Source of the DNA: Pyricularia pennisetigena
Taxonomy: Eukaryota; Ascomycota; Sordariomycetes; Magnaporthales; Pyriculariaceae
NCBI RefSeq assembly: GCF_004337985.1
Contig: NC_043741.1
Location: forward strand, 6,148,417-6,212,416
Length of the DNA: 64,000 nucleotides
Reading direction: 5' to 3'
Below are positions 48,583 to 62,200 of this stretch, in pieces. Numbering within the stretch: position 1 is the first letter of the stretch; every line of letters begins with the position of its first letter. The notes under the pieces were generated by a model. That model did not search any database. It was not told the DNA's origin and was given only the letters and a program-made list of their open reading frames with translations. A program made the position numbers and the translations under genes.

Positions 48583-49848
48583 GAGTCATATATAGCCATC
48601 CTGCTCTTTCGTCTGTATCAACCCTGACCTTGTGTCACAACACACTCGCTTATTTCATACCATCTCAGATCAAACAAGTGCGGCCGCCGCCAGATCTCAC
48701 ACTCGCTATCATTTCTCGTCTTTACTCTCACACACTCGCTCTTTTTTCTTTTCTTTTTTTTTTTTCTAACTGTTTCTGTTTTCACACATTCACAACACCA
48801 CTCTACCACTCTATTTGTCCCAATTTCATCCTTTTCTTAGTTCTAACCCTAAATTATACCCAGCCCATCTGATATCAAACCACACCGCTATTCTTAATCA
48901 CTCCAAATACCTGATTCCTTTTTTTTTTTTACTACTTTCTTTGTCTACTTGTATTTCGCTTACGAATTACGACCGCTATGTTAGGATGGGTTTATTCATT
49001 GTGGCGGAGTTTGTTTCATTTACATTTGCGCCCAAAGTGTCAATATAAAAGAGGGGAAAACACCGAAGAACGGGGGCGTACCCGCATGGAACCTTTGGCT
49101 TTGACTTGTACAAGGCCATTCTTTCTTGTACTCTCTCCCCATACAGAGAAAACACACCCTGCCGAATCCAGCTGTCGTGGTTAATCAGCGGAAAATCCAC
49201 AAACCATTACCTTGTTTCCTTTTTTCTTTATTTATTGTTTTCTTTCTTATTCATCTTGTCCATATGCTTTTACATTTTGCTCCAAGCGCCTTAAAAAAGT
49301 TAATACAAATGCCACAAGGGCACATCCATCACATCGACGAAAATTGCCGTTCAGCCGATCTCGAGAGGCTCTATTTGCTCCGACGACGTCTACAGAGAAA
49401 TGACCTTTTAGCTCTGGTACTATAAAAAGATCAGAAAAAGATGCTCGACCCCTGATTCGATATGAAATATTGAAGCATAGTTTAGATTGCATTGGCTTCA
49501 TGCGACGGAAACAAAGAGTATGCCTGCAGAGTGTCGAGCGTCAACGGCTCACACTTGAATTCCAACCCCGAAGCTGATTACTTTTGTTGCCGGAAAGGCC
49601 CATGACATTGATTTTGCTCGCAGCCAAAACAATGAAACGCAACACACTCAGTTGTTGCTTCATCAAGCAATGGCATTCCCCACCTCGAAATCATGCGCTG
49701 GCTACTAAAATTGTCCAACGGACTCGATCATACATGCTTAGGCTAACAAGATATATTCATCTCCAGTCCTAACAAAAAAATCTGTCCATGCGCTCCGCAG
49801 AATCACGCACCCTTTTTTCGAGCTGCGACTAGTAAGTCTTTCGGACAA
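48583..49848. other. Convergent 3' region
   Basis: 1.27 kb between the small helical protein and the eIF4E-binding protein, tail to tail. T-rich at its start, with no supported gene. Confidence 0.5.
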
Positions 49849-52804
49849 TTATTGGCGACGAAACTGCGCGCCAGCGCCGGGAGGTGGCATGCCACGGCCG
49901 TCGAAATGGGCTCCCAAAGGCATTCCATCAGGCCCACCCTGAAACGCAGCAAGCCCTGGGGGACCGGGAGGCGGAAAGCCTGGGTGACCTGGTGGTGGAG
50001 GAGCTCCGAATAAGCCTGGCGGTGGTTGCATCCGATGTGGCCCTACCATGGCCTCCGGTGGTGGGAAGGCGCCGAGTGGGAAGTTTGGCGGGAACATGCC
50101 AGGAATGTGACGGCTGGGGCTTGCTGGCCCGATGGGTCCGCCTACTGGAACACTGGGGACGCCAAGACCCGGCAGGCCGCCCGGAAGACCGGGAGGCGGG
50201 ATCATTGGCCCTCTTTGTTGTCCGAATGAAGGACCTTGAGCACCTCCAGGCATGAAGCCAGGGTGCATCTGATGATCAAGACCAGGCGGCGGGCGCTGAA
50301 GGATCTGAGTCGGTTGAGGTTGTCCTTGAGCTTGGCGGCCCTGTCCCTGAGGCTGAGGAGGTCTCCCGTCGACTTCGGGACGATGGAACTGATCCTCGAA
50401 CAAGCCAGGTGGGCCTTGGGGCCTCATAGGCCTTTGCGAAGCACTCGCCTGGCGCTCTCGCTGGAACTCTAGTTCTCTCTCTGCCATCATTGGCAGATTC
50501 ACAGCCTGTTTCTGAGGCTGTGGCATTTTCATAAGAAGCTCTTCTGTTCTCCGGGGTTCCGGCTCGTTGCGATGACGCTGCATAAGCTGCATTAGAAATT
50601 CGTGTTGTGGGTTAACCTGTGGTGCCATGTTGTCTCCATGACCGCTCCCTTGGCTAGGGGCTTGATGACGCTGTTCCACAAGATCCTGAAGCATCTGTTC
50701 AGGGCGTGTAGTCGCTGGCTGCGACGGTGGCATACCACGACCACCGACAATCTCCTGGAAGTGCGGGGGCTGTGGGCCACGTCGATCCCCCCCATATTGC
50801 TGAAAATGCTCCGGTGAGAGGACCGTGTTCTTCTGGCGGGCATCTTGCATAGCGTGCTGGAGCTGAAGATGATGGTGTTGTTGTTGCTGTTGCTGGTAAA
50901 GAGGGGATTGCTGCTGCTGCTGTTGCGGGCGCGAAGGCTGGCCCGGTCCTTGCTGAACAGACTGTTGATGATGTTGTTGATGCTGCTGGGAAAGCGACGG
51001 TTGGTTGGGAAGCATCGAATTTTGTTGTTGTTGCTGTTGCGATTTGTGTGCCGCCGGTGGCTGCTGCTGCTGACCCATTGGGGGTTGTTCCGGTCCCGGG
51101 GCGGGAGGCGGAGCATGTGGTGACGCAGTGGGACTCGGGCTAGAAATGGTTTGGAGTTGGAGCTTCTGCAACAAAGCTGCAAAGGCCTGCTTCTCTGTTT
51201 GATCCTGTTGCGGCGCATGCGAATTCGAACCTGCCTCGAAAGCGCCTCCGAAGAAGGCCGCAAGCGCACCACCATTGGCACCTGGGGGCAAATGACCAGA
51301 GGACACTGGGGCGGTCGAACCAGCTTCAGGCTGAGGGGGCGCTGGTGGCTCGGCATGGGCCTGAGGTGCCGCAAAAAATGAAGTGAACCTCGATGACTTG
51401 GCAGCCTGACCCCCTGGAAGGCTGTCCCTCTTGGAGGAGTCATCTTGCTTCTCGGATCCAGCGTCCACCGGAGAAGTGAACTTGGAGAAGAATTTGTCCT
51501 CACTGCTCGCCGACTTGACTGTCGGCTCAGACTTGGGCAAGCTGGCGTTGTTATCCGTAGCGTTATTGGCCTGTGAAGGCTGCGTGTTCTCTGACTTCTT
51601 GGGGCCGCCCTGGCCAGCTTTCATGCTCTCCATAAACTTTTTGAAATCTTCCTCCGTATGACCTCCGGCTTTTTCACCCGCTGGCTCATCAAGCCACTCA
51701 GGGTCACGCTCATTGCGATGATCAAACCGGCGGTCATTGTGTCGGTCGACCCGGTCACGCTGATCATGTTGATCACGATCCCGCCAGCTCTTGGCGCGGT
51801 CGATACGCTCCCGTTGGGAGGGCCTCTCGCGGTCCTGCCGGTCCACTCGGTCTCCCCGATCACGGTCATCATGGTTGTTATCTCTGAACCAAGGTTCCGA
51901 TCTTCCTCGCGTCAGGTTCCAGCGTGGGTCGGCATCGTCGCCATCCCTGTCCCGTCCGTGATTGTCGAAAGGCCGGCGTTGGCGGTCTCTAGTCGAATCA
52001 AAATCGTCCTTATCCCGCAGCTTACGCTCGTCCCGGGACTGATCCGCCCTGAAGGCGCCCCCTCGTCCATGTTGAAAGCGCTCGGCCCCTTCGTGGCCGA
52101 AGCTCTTCCGAGGCTTCACCGTGCTCCAGCCGTCACTGTCTTGGTCGCCATCATCGCGCCTACGCAGGTTGCCTCTGCCGTCTCGGAAGCGCTCGGATCC
52201 GCGATCGTGGGATTGGTCGGGCTCGCCGTTCCGATTACGAAAGTTGAACCGGTCTCCTCGAGGCTCCTGATCTCGCGCCGGCTTGTCATTGTCACCCAGT
52301 TTGAAGTTGTTGCGGGCAGACGCGGACGCGAAGCTCGTCCTAGGCGGCCCGAGAATGATATCATCGGGGTCTGTATGGGGTCAGTACCATGTAAATACTA
52401 CTCAAGGAGGGGAGTAGCATGATCAACTTGTGTCTGACGAGGACACAATACGGGCGACATACTAGCACTGTTGCGAGAAGCGTGACGGTTGGCTTCAGGT
52501 CTCCTGTTAGTATAATCTGCCAGCGGCGCATCTTGAGCCTTGGATCTGTTGTCTGTGGTAGTCCTGGTCGAATTACGAATATTATCTGGAGGGGGCCTGC
52601 GTTGCGTCAGTCGATCAAACCCTGACGATCGCGAGACGACGCATGGCAAGAGACAGCCAAAGAGCTGTAAGGCAAAAGTATGTTCTGCAATCGGGAAGTA
52701 ACTCACCCCATCCATTCTTCTGGAGGTGGAAGGTTTGACGGTCTGACGCACAAGGGCGACAGACGAAGATGCAAAAGCACCTCCTCGGTGTAACGCGTTG
52801 CCAT
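49849..52804 (-). CDS. Large disordered eIF4E-binding protein (4E-T/GIGYF-like)
   Basis: 917 aa. Exons (minus): 52804-52707, 52596-52463 and 52370-49849. The N-terminus MATRYTEEVLLHLRLSPLC holds a canonical eIF4E-binding motif Y-x4-L-hydrophobic at residues 5-11 (YTEEVLL), followed by a Pro-rich segment and WMG. This arrangement fits fungal translation regulators that bind the cap-binding protein. The rest is low-complexity: RNN/RGD-rich to ~190, Arg/Asp-rich at about 200-310, a DPEWLDEP motif near 307 followed by the helix EEDFKKFMESMKAG, a Gln/His-rich region at about 500-580, and a Pro/Gly/Met-rich C-terminus. A cytoplasmic, mRNP or P-body role is inferred from the motif and composition. 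DPEW-type motifs near acidic helices also occur in animal 4E-T, but orthology is not shown. Confidence 0.85.
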
Positions 52805-54081
52805 GCTCCAGGGCCGACACTCTACCTAGTGTTTGTTTGCTGCTCCGGTTTTGTGGGGTAATGTGCTTGGTCGGCTAGGTAGATAAAATTGAGGTAGACG
52901 GAAGAGGAGCTCGGTCTTGGGGCGTTGCTCAGGCGTACACGAGTAGGCACCGCCAGCTCAGCTTCAACCACCGTGGGATGGGAATGAGGTTGTAACAAGT
53001 TTGTTGTTTGTCGCGAGAGGCAGAATGTCGATCGGGCTACGTCGCCGCGCCGGTCACAATCTGGGCCAATTGATGGGCGCAGCAGGCCAGTCTCGGTTCA
53101 GCTTGCAATTACGCAAGTCGAGGTAACGGGAGTGCAGGCAGGCAGGCAGACAGGTGGACAATGGAAAACAATGGTAAATCGAGGGTTGAGGAAGATTGTT
53201 GGGATAAGGCGAAATATGAGCGAGTACAAACAGCCAGGGAAGATGGAATTTCGAGCTTGTCCAACGTCGTTGTTTTTGGATTCGAACGGATTGAGATTTT
53301 GCGTTGTATTTGTTCAGGTTGCGATCAAGAAGCAAGGCACGCAGGCGGTCGCACCAAAGTTGGGTTTCTCCTCCCTGGTCGATTGCTTGCTCCATCCAAA
53401 TTGGGCGTCGGCCGGATGCTTGGTATCCAGGTGGCAACCTGGCAGGTGGTGGGTAAAAGGACCAACCAGCCGGCCACAGCACACCGACAATACCAACAAT
53501 GGCATTCTTCAGTGTATCCATCGAGCCTGCAGTGGAGGAGAGGAGGCATTACCTGTGCCTGGAAAAATGTACCTACCACCTAGCGCGCGAAAGCCCGTTA
53601 TTGTTCTATCTGCCCGGAAATTCATTTATTACTTCTGCTGCCGCTGTCTTCTCTTCACTTTGCTCCTTCGAATAATCTTCTTGCTTTTCTCTCTCTCATT
53701 TCCGTCCAATCTTTTCGTTATTTTTTTTTTCCCCTGTCTACTAGTTCCGTCGAGATTATTGATTTCCCCACCAAGATATTCAGCCCAATGGCCCAGGTTG
53801 ATCAACATCACTAGGCTAGTCTTAGTTTACCCAAGCACCAAATGGACTCAGACAATCGTCAGCACCAGACTTTGTCTTAAATCTTTGCTGAATAGTCTTT
53901 TTTTTTCTTTTATAACTTACTTCTTCTATTTTTCTTCTCAGCTTCTCTTTAGGTTGCTGTCACTCTTTTCATCGTCATGACTTTGCTTTGTAATAGCGCG
54001 ATGATTTAAAATCTCAAAGGCCACGACCGGAAAAAATTTCGTGGACCGCACATATTTATGCTGGACTATTACCTAGCTCCC
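52805..54081. other. Region upstream of the eIF4E-binding gene and downstream of URB1
   Basis: About 1.28 kb. It should hold the promoter of the eIF4E-binding gene and the URB1 3' UTR. A 282-codon open frame on the plus strand (53132-53980) changes composition along its length and ends in a Phe/Leu-rich T-tract translation, so I do not call it a gene. Confidence 0.5.
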
Positions 54082-57000
54082 TTAATCGCCTAAGACCAAT
54101 CCAATGCCTTTCCTGCTCCACTCATCGATACGACTCTGGTCGCATGTCTCCCAGAGCCTTCTTTCCAGCGCCTTCAGCATATTAGACTCGGCTTTTGATG
54201 GTCGCTTCGACTGCTGTGCTTCCAGCCAAGATATGATCCCAAACCTTGTGATCAGTGTGGTGCTTCCCCCTTCTAAACTTGTAGTACGGTATAGGATCTT
54301 CAACAAGACTGAGCGCAACGGTGTGCGCATGTAACAATTGCTCGCTAGAGACAAGATGCGCTCGTATACCCTCCGTTTGTGGAAGAGGGCAAGGTCGGCG
54401 GGCGTCCGAAGGCTTTCTAGCAGATAGCCCAGAAGCCATGCTACCGCCGCATAGTACGAATCATCTCGGCTTGGGGCTTCCTGGAGTACATCATACAGGA
54501 GAGGAAACCTATCGAGCGTCCACTGAGGCCCGCGGGTGAGGAAAACGTTGACTTTGTCATAGAGACAATGCAACGGATTTTTGAGCACGTCCAGTGCCCG
54601 GCACGCAAATGCGACGATATGTCCGGGGACCGGTCCCGTATCAACGGTCTCCCTGCATGATTCGGCCAACTCGACTAGGAGCAGCCAGATCTGCTCTCTT
54701 TCCTCGTACGTTGATTGCTTGACCTTCTCTGCCATTTTCAAAATGTTTGTGAGGGCCTCTTTCCTTATGCTAACATGCTCAGATACCAACAGCGTAATAA
54801 GCGCCGTGGCGAATCCTTCCTCCACAATGTCATCCACACTCTGTGACGTCCATTTGACCAGTGCTGAGTTGTCCGGCTCTGCAGGATCCAATCCGCTAAC
54901 CAAACGCATCAGTCCCTCTCCCTCGGAATCTCCACCTGTACCGGAACTCGGCTCCCTGGTTTCGGCCGCGGTGGTGTGATGAGACGACAAGTGAGTGCGC
55001 TTTTCTTGTTTCAGCGTCTTTTTGAAGGTTGAATCATCGAGGAGAGCATCATCAAACCGTGCGCCCACGGCTTTCTGGAGAGTCTTGAGCAAATGCTTAT
55101 GCTCCTTGAGAATGCGTGCGACGGTGGTATAGACGCTGACGAAATCTTTGACTATGCCAACTGTTGCTGAATCCAAAGCAACGGTAAATGGGATTTGCTC
55201 GTGTATGGTGGCCGTCAAGGGCCCAGTCCTTGTGTTTGGGGCTAGTTCCTGAACCGATTCCAGATATCGAATTGGTGAGGCAGAGCAGCGATGTAAGCAG
55301 TTGTCAAGGAAAGCCCAGAACGCATCGGCGGTCACTAGGTCGACTCGATCATTCAAGGTTTTCAAAACAATCAACAGATGGCAAGGCCTAAAACCTTCTG
55401 ATGCTGGCAGGAAAATATCGTGCTCATCTGCGACAAACGTCAAGACATCCTCCAGCGGCCCAAGAGGAACATTCGCGGGTGCATTGACACAGACCCTCAA
55501 TAACGCAGTAAAAGGAGAGACTGATAGTTGCTCGGCTTTGGCGAACCACCGCATTCCAGGCGAAGACTTGGCTATTACGACAAGGTTTTCGAGTTCCATC
55601 AGCGAGAGTGTCTCGTTTTGATCCGAATCTTTATTGCTGTCAAGTCTTCTTATGGCGTTCACCAGTAGGGGTGAAACGTCAAACTTGGCTGCCAAGGCGA
55701 TTTGGGGAACGATGTGATAGTAGAGTCGCAAAAGGCGACTGGCTGCCTCGCGCGACAAGGAGTCTTCCTCGGGAATCCGCCGAAAGTTCGTGGTGACATA
55801 GCTTAAGCTGGGACATCTCTGCATGAATTCTTCCATAAGCCTTCGGGATGCTTCAGACCACACGGGACCTGCGGCCAGCGAGGCTTCCTTCATCATCCTT
55901 AGCGCGACTTCAAGTTTTTGCAAAGCGACCACAAGGATCCGAGTGGCAAAGAACGAGATAAGCTTTATGTCGTGTGATAAACATTTGCAGAGGACCTTCT
56001 GGTTTAGCGTTAATGGAAGAATGTTGTCGAGGATGATAGATATCGGTGGTGGCACTGAGGCATATTCGTCCTTTTGTCCGAAAAACGGTGGTAGATCCAA
56101 CTGCATAGTGCTGTACATCAGCGCAGCATAGCCTATCCAAGTTGCAGACAGTTTTGGCTCAAACGAGAAATCTTTCTTGTTCATAAAGTAATCTGCGATT
56201 AGTTCCGGGGCAGCTTTCAGGATGCTCACGAGGAGTTCGCTCTGCTTTGTGCTGGTCCAGGGGCGAAGAGTCCTGACAAATTCCGAAAGGGTGCTGTTAT
56301 GAACAGGAATTTCGTCCGCGAACTTATCCATCCACACGATACGGCCCAGGCCTATATTGCGTTCAAAGGTCGAACCGCGCATATGACTGGCGATCACGTT
56401 TATACCCTTGGGATACAGTCCAGAATCCGACCTGAGGACTCCAGCACCCGGGGTTGTGCATGCAGCCATCAAAAAATCGTGAACTGCATCATCGACTGGT
56501 CGCGACTGGGCTGAATCAGAGTGACTGTAGGAGTAGAGCAATGCGAAGCGCGGCAGCGTAGTGGAGTTGAGCAGCCGACCCTTGGTCTCAGCCGGGAGTT
56601 TCTTGTCTAGCAGGACGTGGCTCTTCAATCCATCCAGAACCTCTAAGACCAAATAATGAGGATCATCTTTAATCGAACTGGTGAGAGCTGCAGCGAGATC
56701 TCGCTCGTACAGTAGCTCTCTCTTTGCTTCCCAGGGCAGGAACCTCAACGTGCTTATCAACAGGCGGATGGCGCAGGTCCTAGTCGAAGATCGTTTGCGG
56801 TCTTCAACCCCATCACCGAGGAACTTGATGCGCATGTTTCTCGAAAACGAGTGGTATGTGAATTTCCTAGCGCGAAAGAATGCGCTGGCCAGGAGCCCTC
56901 CGTCAAAGGACACGGCTTCGCGGATCATGCGGAGCGTTGGGGAGATAATAAAACTTTTGGACTTTTCTGCGGACAAGTTTTTGGCGAGGAGTTCAAGCTG

Positions 57001-57556
57001 CTTCCTCTGCAGCAGGGTTCTGCAAATCCCAAGCCCGTGCGACCTCAGATCCAGAACTTGGCTGAGAATCTTGACGAGGAGCGCAAGAACCACAGCCACT
57101 GAAGACAGCACCTCATCGTTTCCTGCCTGCGCCGCAAGAGCCCATGTGGCCATGATGTCCGGGACAAAGACGGCATCGGCATCTTGCGCATCTCTGGGGG
57201 CAGATGCGTCCAGAAACTGTCTGAGGATTGCCCAGTGCTGGGAGTTTTCGGGCGTTTCGGGGAGGGTCAAGTGATCAAGCAGGAGCTTGAAAGACTGAAG
57301 GCCTGCATGCCAATTGTGAATCAGTAAGGCCAGCCTAGATTTTGCGGGTTCGTTTTAGAGGCCAATGAATGATAGCCGACAATAAATCGTTATACATACC
57401 ATGTCTGGCTTTGCTGAGGTCCTGGTCGCAATAGAGGAGTTGAATGAGCTGTCTTGCCGAGTGAACTTCCTCAGATGTGGGAACCTCGTGCACCACTTTC
57501 TGGCGCTTGCGAGACTCGTTACCGAGCGAAGGCCCCTGAGACACTCGTTTCCCCAT
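54082..57556 (-). CDS. URB1: Nucleolar pre-ribosomal-associated protein URB1 (Npa1)
   Basis: 1,125 aa from exons 57556-57400 and 57302-54082 (minus). The N-terminus has a basic nuclear-type patch (ESRKRQK). The Npa1 domain features follow: LLDHLTLPETPENSQHWAIL, DVLDLRSHG-like LSQVLDLRSHGLGICRTLL, and RNMRIKFLGDG. The rest is helical-repeat-like, and the C-terminal domain ends with RLWETCDQSRIDEWSRKGIG. Urb1 acts in early 60S pre-ribosomes in the nucleolus. The protein is shorter than the budding-yeast one (~1,760 aa), as I would expect for filamentous fungi. The single donor GTATGT and the acceptor GCAG keep the frame. It is divergent from DIM1. Confidence 0.92.
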
Positions 57557-57974
57557 TGCTTCAACTGTTCTGGCCGAGTGTTCTCATGTTTTGTTGTTTC
57601 CGGCGCAGAAGAACAGGGTACGTATCATCCAAAAGGTTTGCGACTTCGAAATGTCGACCCGCAATCATAACGAATAATTTAGGCGGTCGGAAGTTACTGC
57701 CGCCGAATAGTGGAGTCGGCCTGCCTATCGATTGGCGAGGAGAACCCGCTGGTTGGCAGGTCCCGCTTGATCGCACCCCGCCACCCACCTTTTTCGCAGT
57801 TCCGTCATCTTCTAAGTGCGCGAGGTCACATCGTTGCCTCAACTCACCCAAACGTAACTGAACTTCATCCTCATCACGACCTTGTATTCGTCGACAACAA
57901 TATTCCCACAAGAACAGAACTGATCGCCTAAATAAAAGACACACACACACAACACACCACAAAACCAAGACGCC
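57557..57974. promoter_or_regulatory. Short divergent promoter region, URB1 and DIM1
   Basis: 418 bp between start codons of a ribosome-biogenesis and a spliceosome gene, so the two promoters must overlap or abut. A CA-rich leader (ACACACACACAACACACC) precedes the DIM1 ATG. No factor site was identified with confidence. Confidence 0.55.
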
Positions 57975-58515
57975 ATGGGTTCCGTCGTACTCCCACATCT
58001 TAACACGGCGTGGCACGTCGACCAAGCAATCCTGTCCGAGGACGAGCGCCTGGTCGTGATCCGGTTCGGGCGCGACGGCGACCCGGACTGCATGAAGATG
58101 GACGAGGTGCTGTTCAAGATTGCTGACAAGGTCAAGAACTTTGCCGTCGTTTACGTCTGCGACATTGATCAGGTGCCCGACTTCAACCAGATGTACGAAC
58201 TCTACGATCCCATGACCGTCATGTTCTTCTTCCGCAATAAGCACATAATGTGCGATTTCGGCACGGGTAACAACAACAAGCTTACCTTGGTGGTATGTGA
58301 TAACAAAATACTTTTCTTCTTCTTTGCCCTCATAATATGCTTGGAAGAAAGAACATTTCTGTGTGATTTGTGCTGACTGTAATCATCTTGATCCTTTGCA
58401 GCTCGAGGAGAAGCAGGAACTCATCGACATCATTGAAACTATCTACCGTGGCGCAAAGAAGGGGCGTGGTCTTGTCGTCAGCCCAAAGGATTACTCCACA
58501 AGATACCGCTACTGA
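57975..58515 (+). CDS. DIM1: U5 snRNP protein Dim1 (15 kDa, thioredoxin-like)
   Basis: 143 aa, the standard length, from exons 57975-58292 and 58402-58515. Nearly every part matches this highly conserved family: LPHLNTAWHVDQAILSE, VVIRFGRDGDPDCMKMDEVL, VYVCDIDQVPDFNQMYELYD, MTVMFFFRNKHIMCDFGTGN, and the end RGAKKGRGLVVSPKDYSTRY. Dim1 (Dib1 in yeast, TXNL4A in humans) is a component of the U4/U6.U5 tri-snRNP. It has a thioredoxin fold without the redox Cys pair. The intron is 109 bp. Confidence 0.98.
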
Positions 58516-59278
58516 TTAAAGCAAGCGCGTATACTGATGCACTCTTGAACGGCACCGTCCCACCTTCTCTAATATCCGACTCGTGGAGGACTGATGCGCC
58601 TTGCCTAGATCCTGAGGAAACCAGTAGCCCATTGTTGAACCTTGCCTTTGGCCGCGAGCTGACAATGTGCAAGGTAGACGAAGCACACGAGAGACGCCTT
58701 TTCTCGTCAACATACGCACTGAATACTTGCACTATCATGTGCAAAAATATCTCGGCTATTAGCGAATTGGGAACTGTTAAGGGTTGGTCTTGACGATGTT
58801 ATGATGAACATGGCTTTTACTCAGAAGAATCAAAGATTGCTGATACCGTCACCTACCCTACAGAAGCAGTGAAATTCCCGGGAGCCATACTGGAGTCACG
58901 AGGCCTTGCCAAACTGGTCCCCCTTTTGGGTCATGTGCTGTTTTCAAAGGTTTGTTTACCGTTGTGGACATGATGCAGTGATTCTCGTATTCGCGCTTTT
59001 TTCGCATGTGATTGATCCCCATTTAGACTGTATTGCTCTTTTTCTTTGATACATACTGCAACGTGCCAAAACTCCGATTATGTCCAACGCAAAAAAAAGG
59101 TTAAAGCTCTAGATAATGCTGCGCTCTTTAAAAGCAAAACATAGGGGTAAATAGATGATGAATTAGCGAGGGTATCTTTGAAACGAAATTGAAAAAGTCC
59201 GTGACGACAAAAGTCAAATCATATATGCATGCTGTCATCGACAGGATATTCTGTGATGTCGTGAAGAAAATAGCATCT
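58516..59278. other. Convergent 3' region, DIM1 and TAO3
   Basis: 763 bp tail-to-tail spacer. No gene, repeat or RNA was recognised. Confidence 0.55.
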
Positions 59279-62200
59279 TCAAAGCATGTCCCCACCGCCA
59301 GGCGGTGACCCCTTTGGCAGGTAGGAACTGGGAAGCCTGGGTACCTGAGGAGGGCCTGGGCGGTCGGGACGGGAAATATCGAGATGTTGCTGTTGCTGCC
59401 GCTCATCTTTCGGCCTGCTGCCAGTCAAGCGTCTGATGCGAGTCCGAGTGTTTTGAGTAAGGGGCTTGACCATGTTCTCGAGGAAGAAAGAGCCCTCGGG
59501 CGGTGCGCCTCCCGAGTTAGAGCGCTCGTCGTCCGAAAAGAGCTCATCATCAGATGCGATGGCCTCTCCCAGATGAGGCTGATATGATGCTGGAGCCGAA
59601 GGGGACGTCACACTCCGGGAGTGCAGCCCTGGGCGTGTGGTCGATGTCAATTCTTGGTCAAAACTGAACGCTCCCGGTGTCATTGTATTAGAGTAACCGT
59701 CTCTCGACAATGGTGCAGGCCTATCGACGAAGCCGTTTTGAAACGAGCTGGCGGTTGAAGCTTGGTGCAGGATGGGGAGGACCTGCTCATCATATAGCTG
59801 GGCCTCCATGTCAAAATTGTTATCTGGGATAAACTCGGTTATAGTATTCGATGAGTGTGCTTCGCTGGGTGGGCTCATGGTGAGATCGTCAAAGAAGTCA
59901 TCGAGGCTATCCAGCTTCGTGACCACGTCACCCCCGTTCCCGTCCCCACGACCCTCGTCCGACAACATCGTCTCGGTCCGTTCATAGGATGTTGGGAAGT
60001 AGCCGTAGGGAAATTCGTCGGCGTGAAACTCGACTTCAGGGGTGGGCATGACATCGGTAACGATACCCTCGGCTCCCTGGCACATGTAAAAGGCGGCGTG
60101 GACGTTTGCTCGGGTGGTGTCTGTCTTCTTGGCTGGCATTGGAATCGCCCAGCCTGATTCCTCGGGTATGCCAAATAGGCTTTGCACCCGCTCGTATTCC
60201 TTCCTGATAGCCTTGGATGTCGACCGCGTCATGCTCATGCGCAAGTGCTGTTTGTCCATTGTTGAGCCCGACATGTTCATTATGTTGTCCAGCACACCCA
60301 GAGCTTCCATGCAGTACTCGGTCTGCAACAGCCTCAGAAGAGGAGACAGCAGATCCGAGCCATGCCCTATAATGTCTGGCCGCTTCATGTCAATCTCCGA
60401 GATGATGACCTTGAGGATTTGCAGTGTTTTGGACGTGACCCATGGAGTGCAATTTGTGAGAAAACCCATGATCATGGTAATCATCCTGAAATCGAGCTGT
60501 GTCGAAAACGTTTCCTTGAAGGCAGCAAAGACGCCATGTACAAGCTCAGTGCCGTTCCTATAATTCCCAGACAGGAAGCCATTCAGAACGAGAGCCACAG
60601 GTGAATGTCCTTGTGCGATGGCAACATCTAGAAGCGCCCCGATGGTCTTAGTAACAGGCTCACTCAGGGGCCGAGGCTGGTCCATCGTATGCAAGAACAT
60701 GGGCAGGTTGGCGAGGATTGTAAAAAAGACACGACTGTCGTCTCCTATCAAGGGGTCGCTCGGCAGCGGCACGAGCCTATTGAGAGTTGCCAGTGTAGCG
60801 TCAAGGCAAACCGCAGATCGTAGGCCTTTGTAAAGGAGTGGCTGTATGCCCTCATAGTGACCATCCCATTTGGAGGGCCGTCCTTCTAGCAGAAGCCTGC
60901 GCACGCTAGGAGACGTCATGTCTACCTTATCTAGGTACTCGTTGAGCATCTTGACGGCGCCAAGGAACTCTTGTTCGTTGATCGATTCAAGGCAGGCACA
61001 GGTGGTCCAAAATATTTGAGGAAAGGTGAGGAGCTTGTCGACATCGAGACTCGAGATTATGGTCTGTAAAGTCGTAAGGATCTCCATGGAAAATGTTTGA
61101 ATCTCGGGATCTTCGTCCGCAATGGTGTTGGATAGCCTCACGAGCATGTCGCCCAACATGTATTGGTCAATGGACGTCTGAATACACCGGAAGACTTGAA
61201 ACGACCGGCAGGCCAGATGCCTTACCGGGCAGGAAGTTGCCCAGATCAACGACAACCTAGCCCACTGGTCTTTGATGCCTGGGTAAGTGACTTCAAAAGT
61301 GTTGACGACTTCAGCAGTGAGGTACTCCATGCTGGGCGGGACGTTGCTCCCATCGTCGTCGGCCTTGCCATTGCTATCCTCATAGTTCCAGATTACAAGC
61401 TTGTCGTGTTGGCGAATCAGGTCAATGAGATCCTCAGTCGACTTCTTTTTTGACGGCGGGGTCGCATCGTCTAGCTTGGATATGACAAGCTCATGAATCA
61501 AATGAACGAGCATCTCGCGAGCTTGCTCATGAACCAAAGGCGTGTAGTGGTCCCAAAGGACAACCACCACCTGGAGCAGCACAGGCACATTATCCGGCAC
61601 TACCTTGACAGGTGAAACCATCAAGTCTACAAGTAATATCATCGAAAGTTGACCGGTCGAGAAACCAGCCTGTTTTGTACCAACAGGCAGAGCCTCGGAC
61701 AAGTCCGCGCAGTATGGGAGAGAGCCGACGTCTGGCGGTGGAGGGGGCGTGTCCCGCTTCTCGTTCGGCACCATGTTCTTGGGTGTGATGAACGACAGTA
61801 GGAATTCGACAACTTTCTGTCCGGGGTTGCTGTTGGAGCTGGCGAGAAAGACAACAATCTGCTTGGCATATTCAACAAAGTTCTGCTCTCGACGCTCCAA
61901 GCAGAGCGCCATGATGAAGTCAAGAACCAGTCGCACATTGCCAGGATGAGGTCCAGTTGCGAGCGCTTGCCAGAGAGCTTGCACCTCGTTATGAAGAGCA
62001 GAGCTGGCCTTGATAGTAATTTCCAGCAGGTTGGCCAAGAGCATATATGATTGAGCGACCGGCCCACCGTTGGGGTCTACCTTCAGCTCTATTGACTGTA
62101 TCCACGGTAGGATGACAGCAACCATGTTTCTTTGCGCTCCGGATTCGAGGTCTTTGAAATACAGCGAAAGCTGCGAGAAGAAGTAAAACGCCAACTCCGT

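Noticed and set aside
53132..53980. 282-codon open frame on the plus strand between URB1 and the eIF4E-binding gene
   Set aside because: Composition shifts along its length and the C-terminal part is a Phe/Leu-rich reading of T-rich DNA. There is no domain or codon bias.
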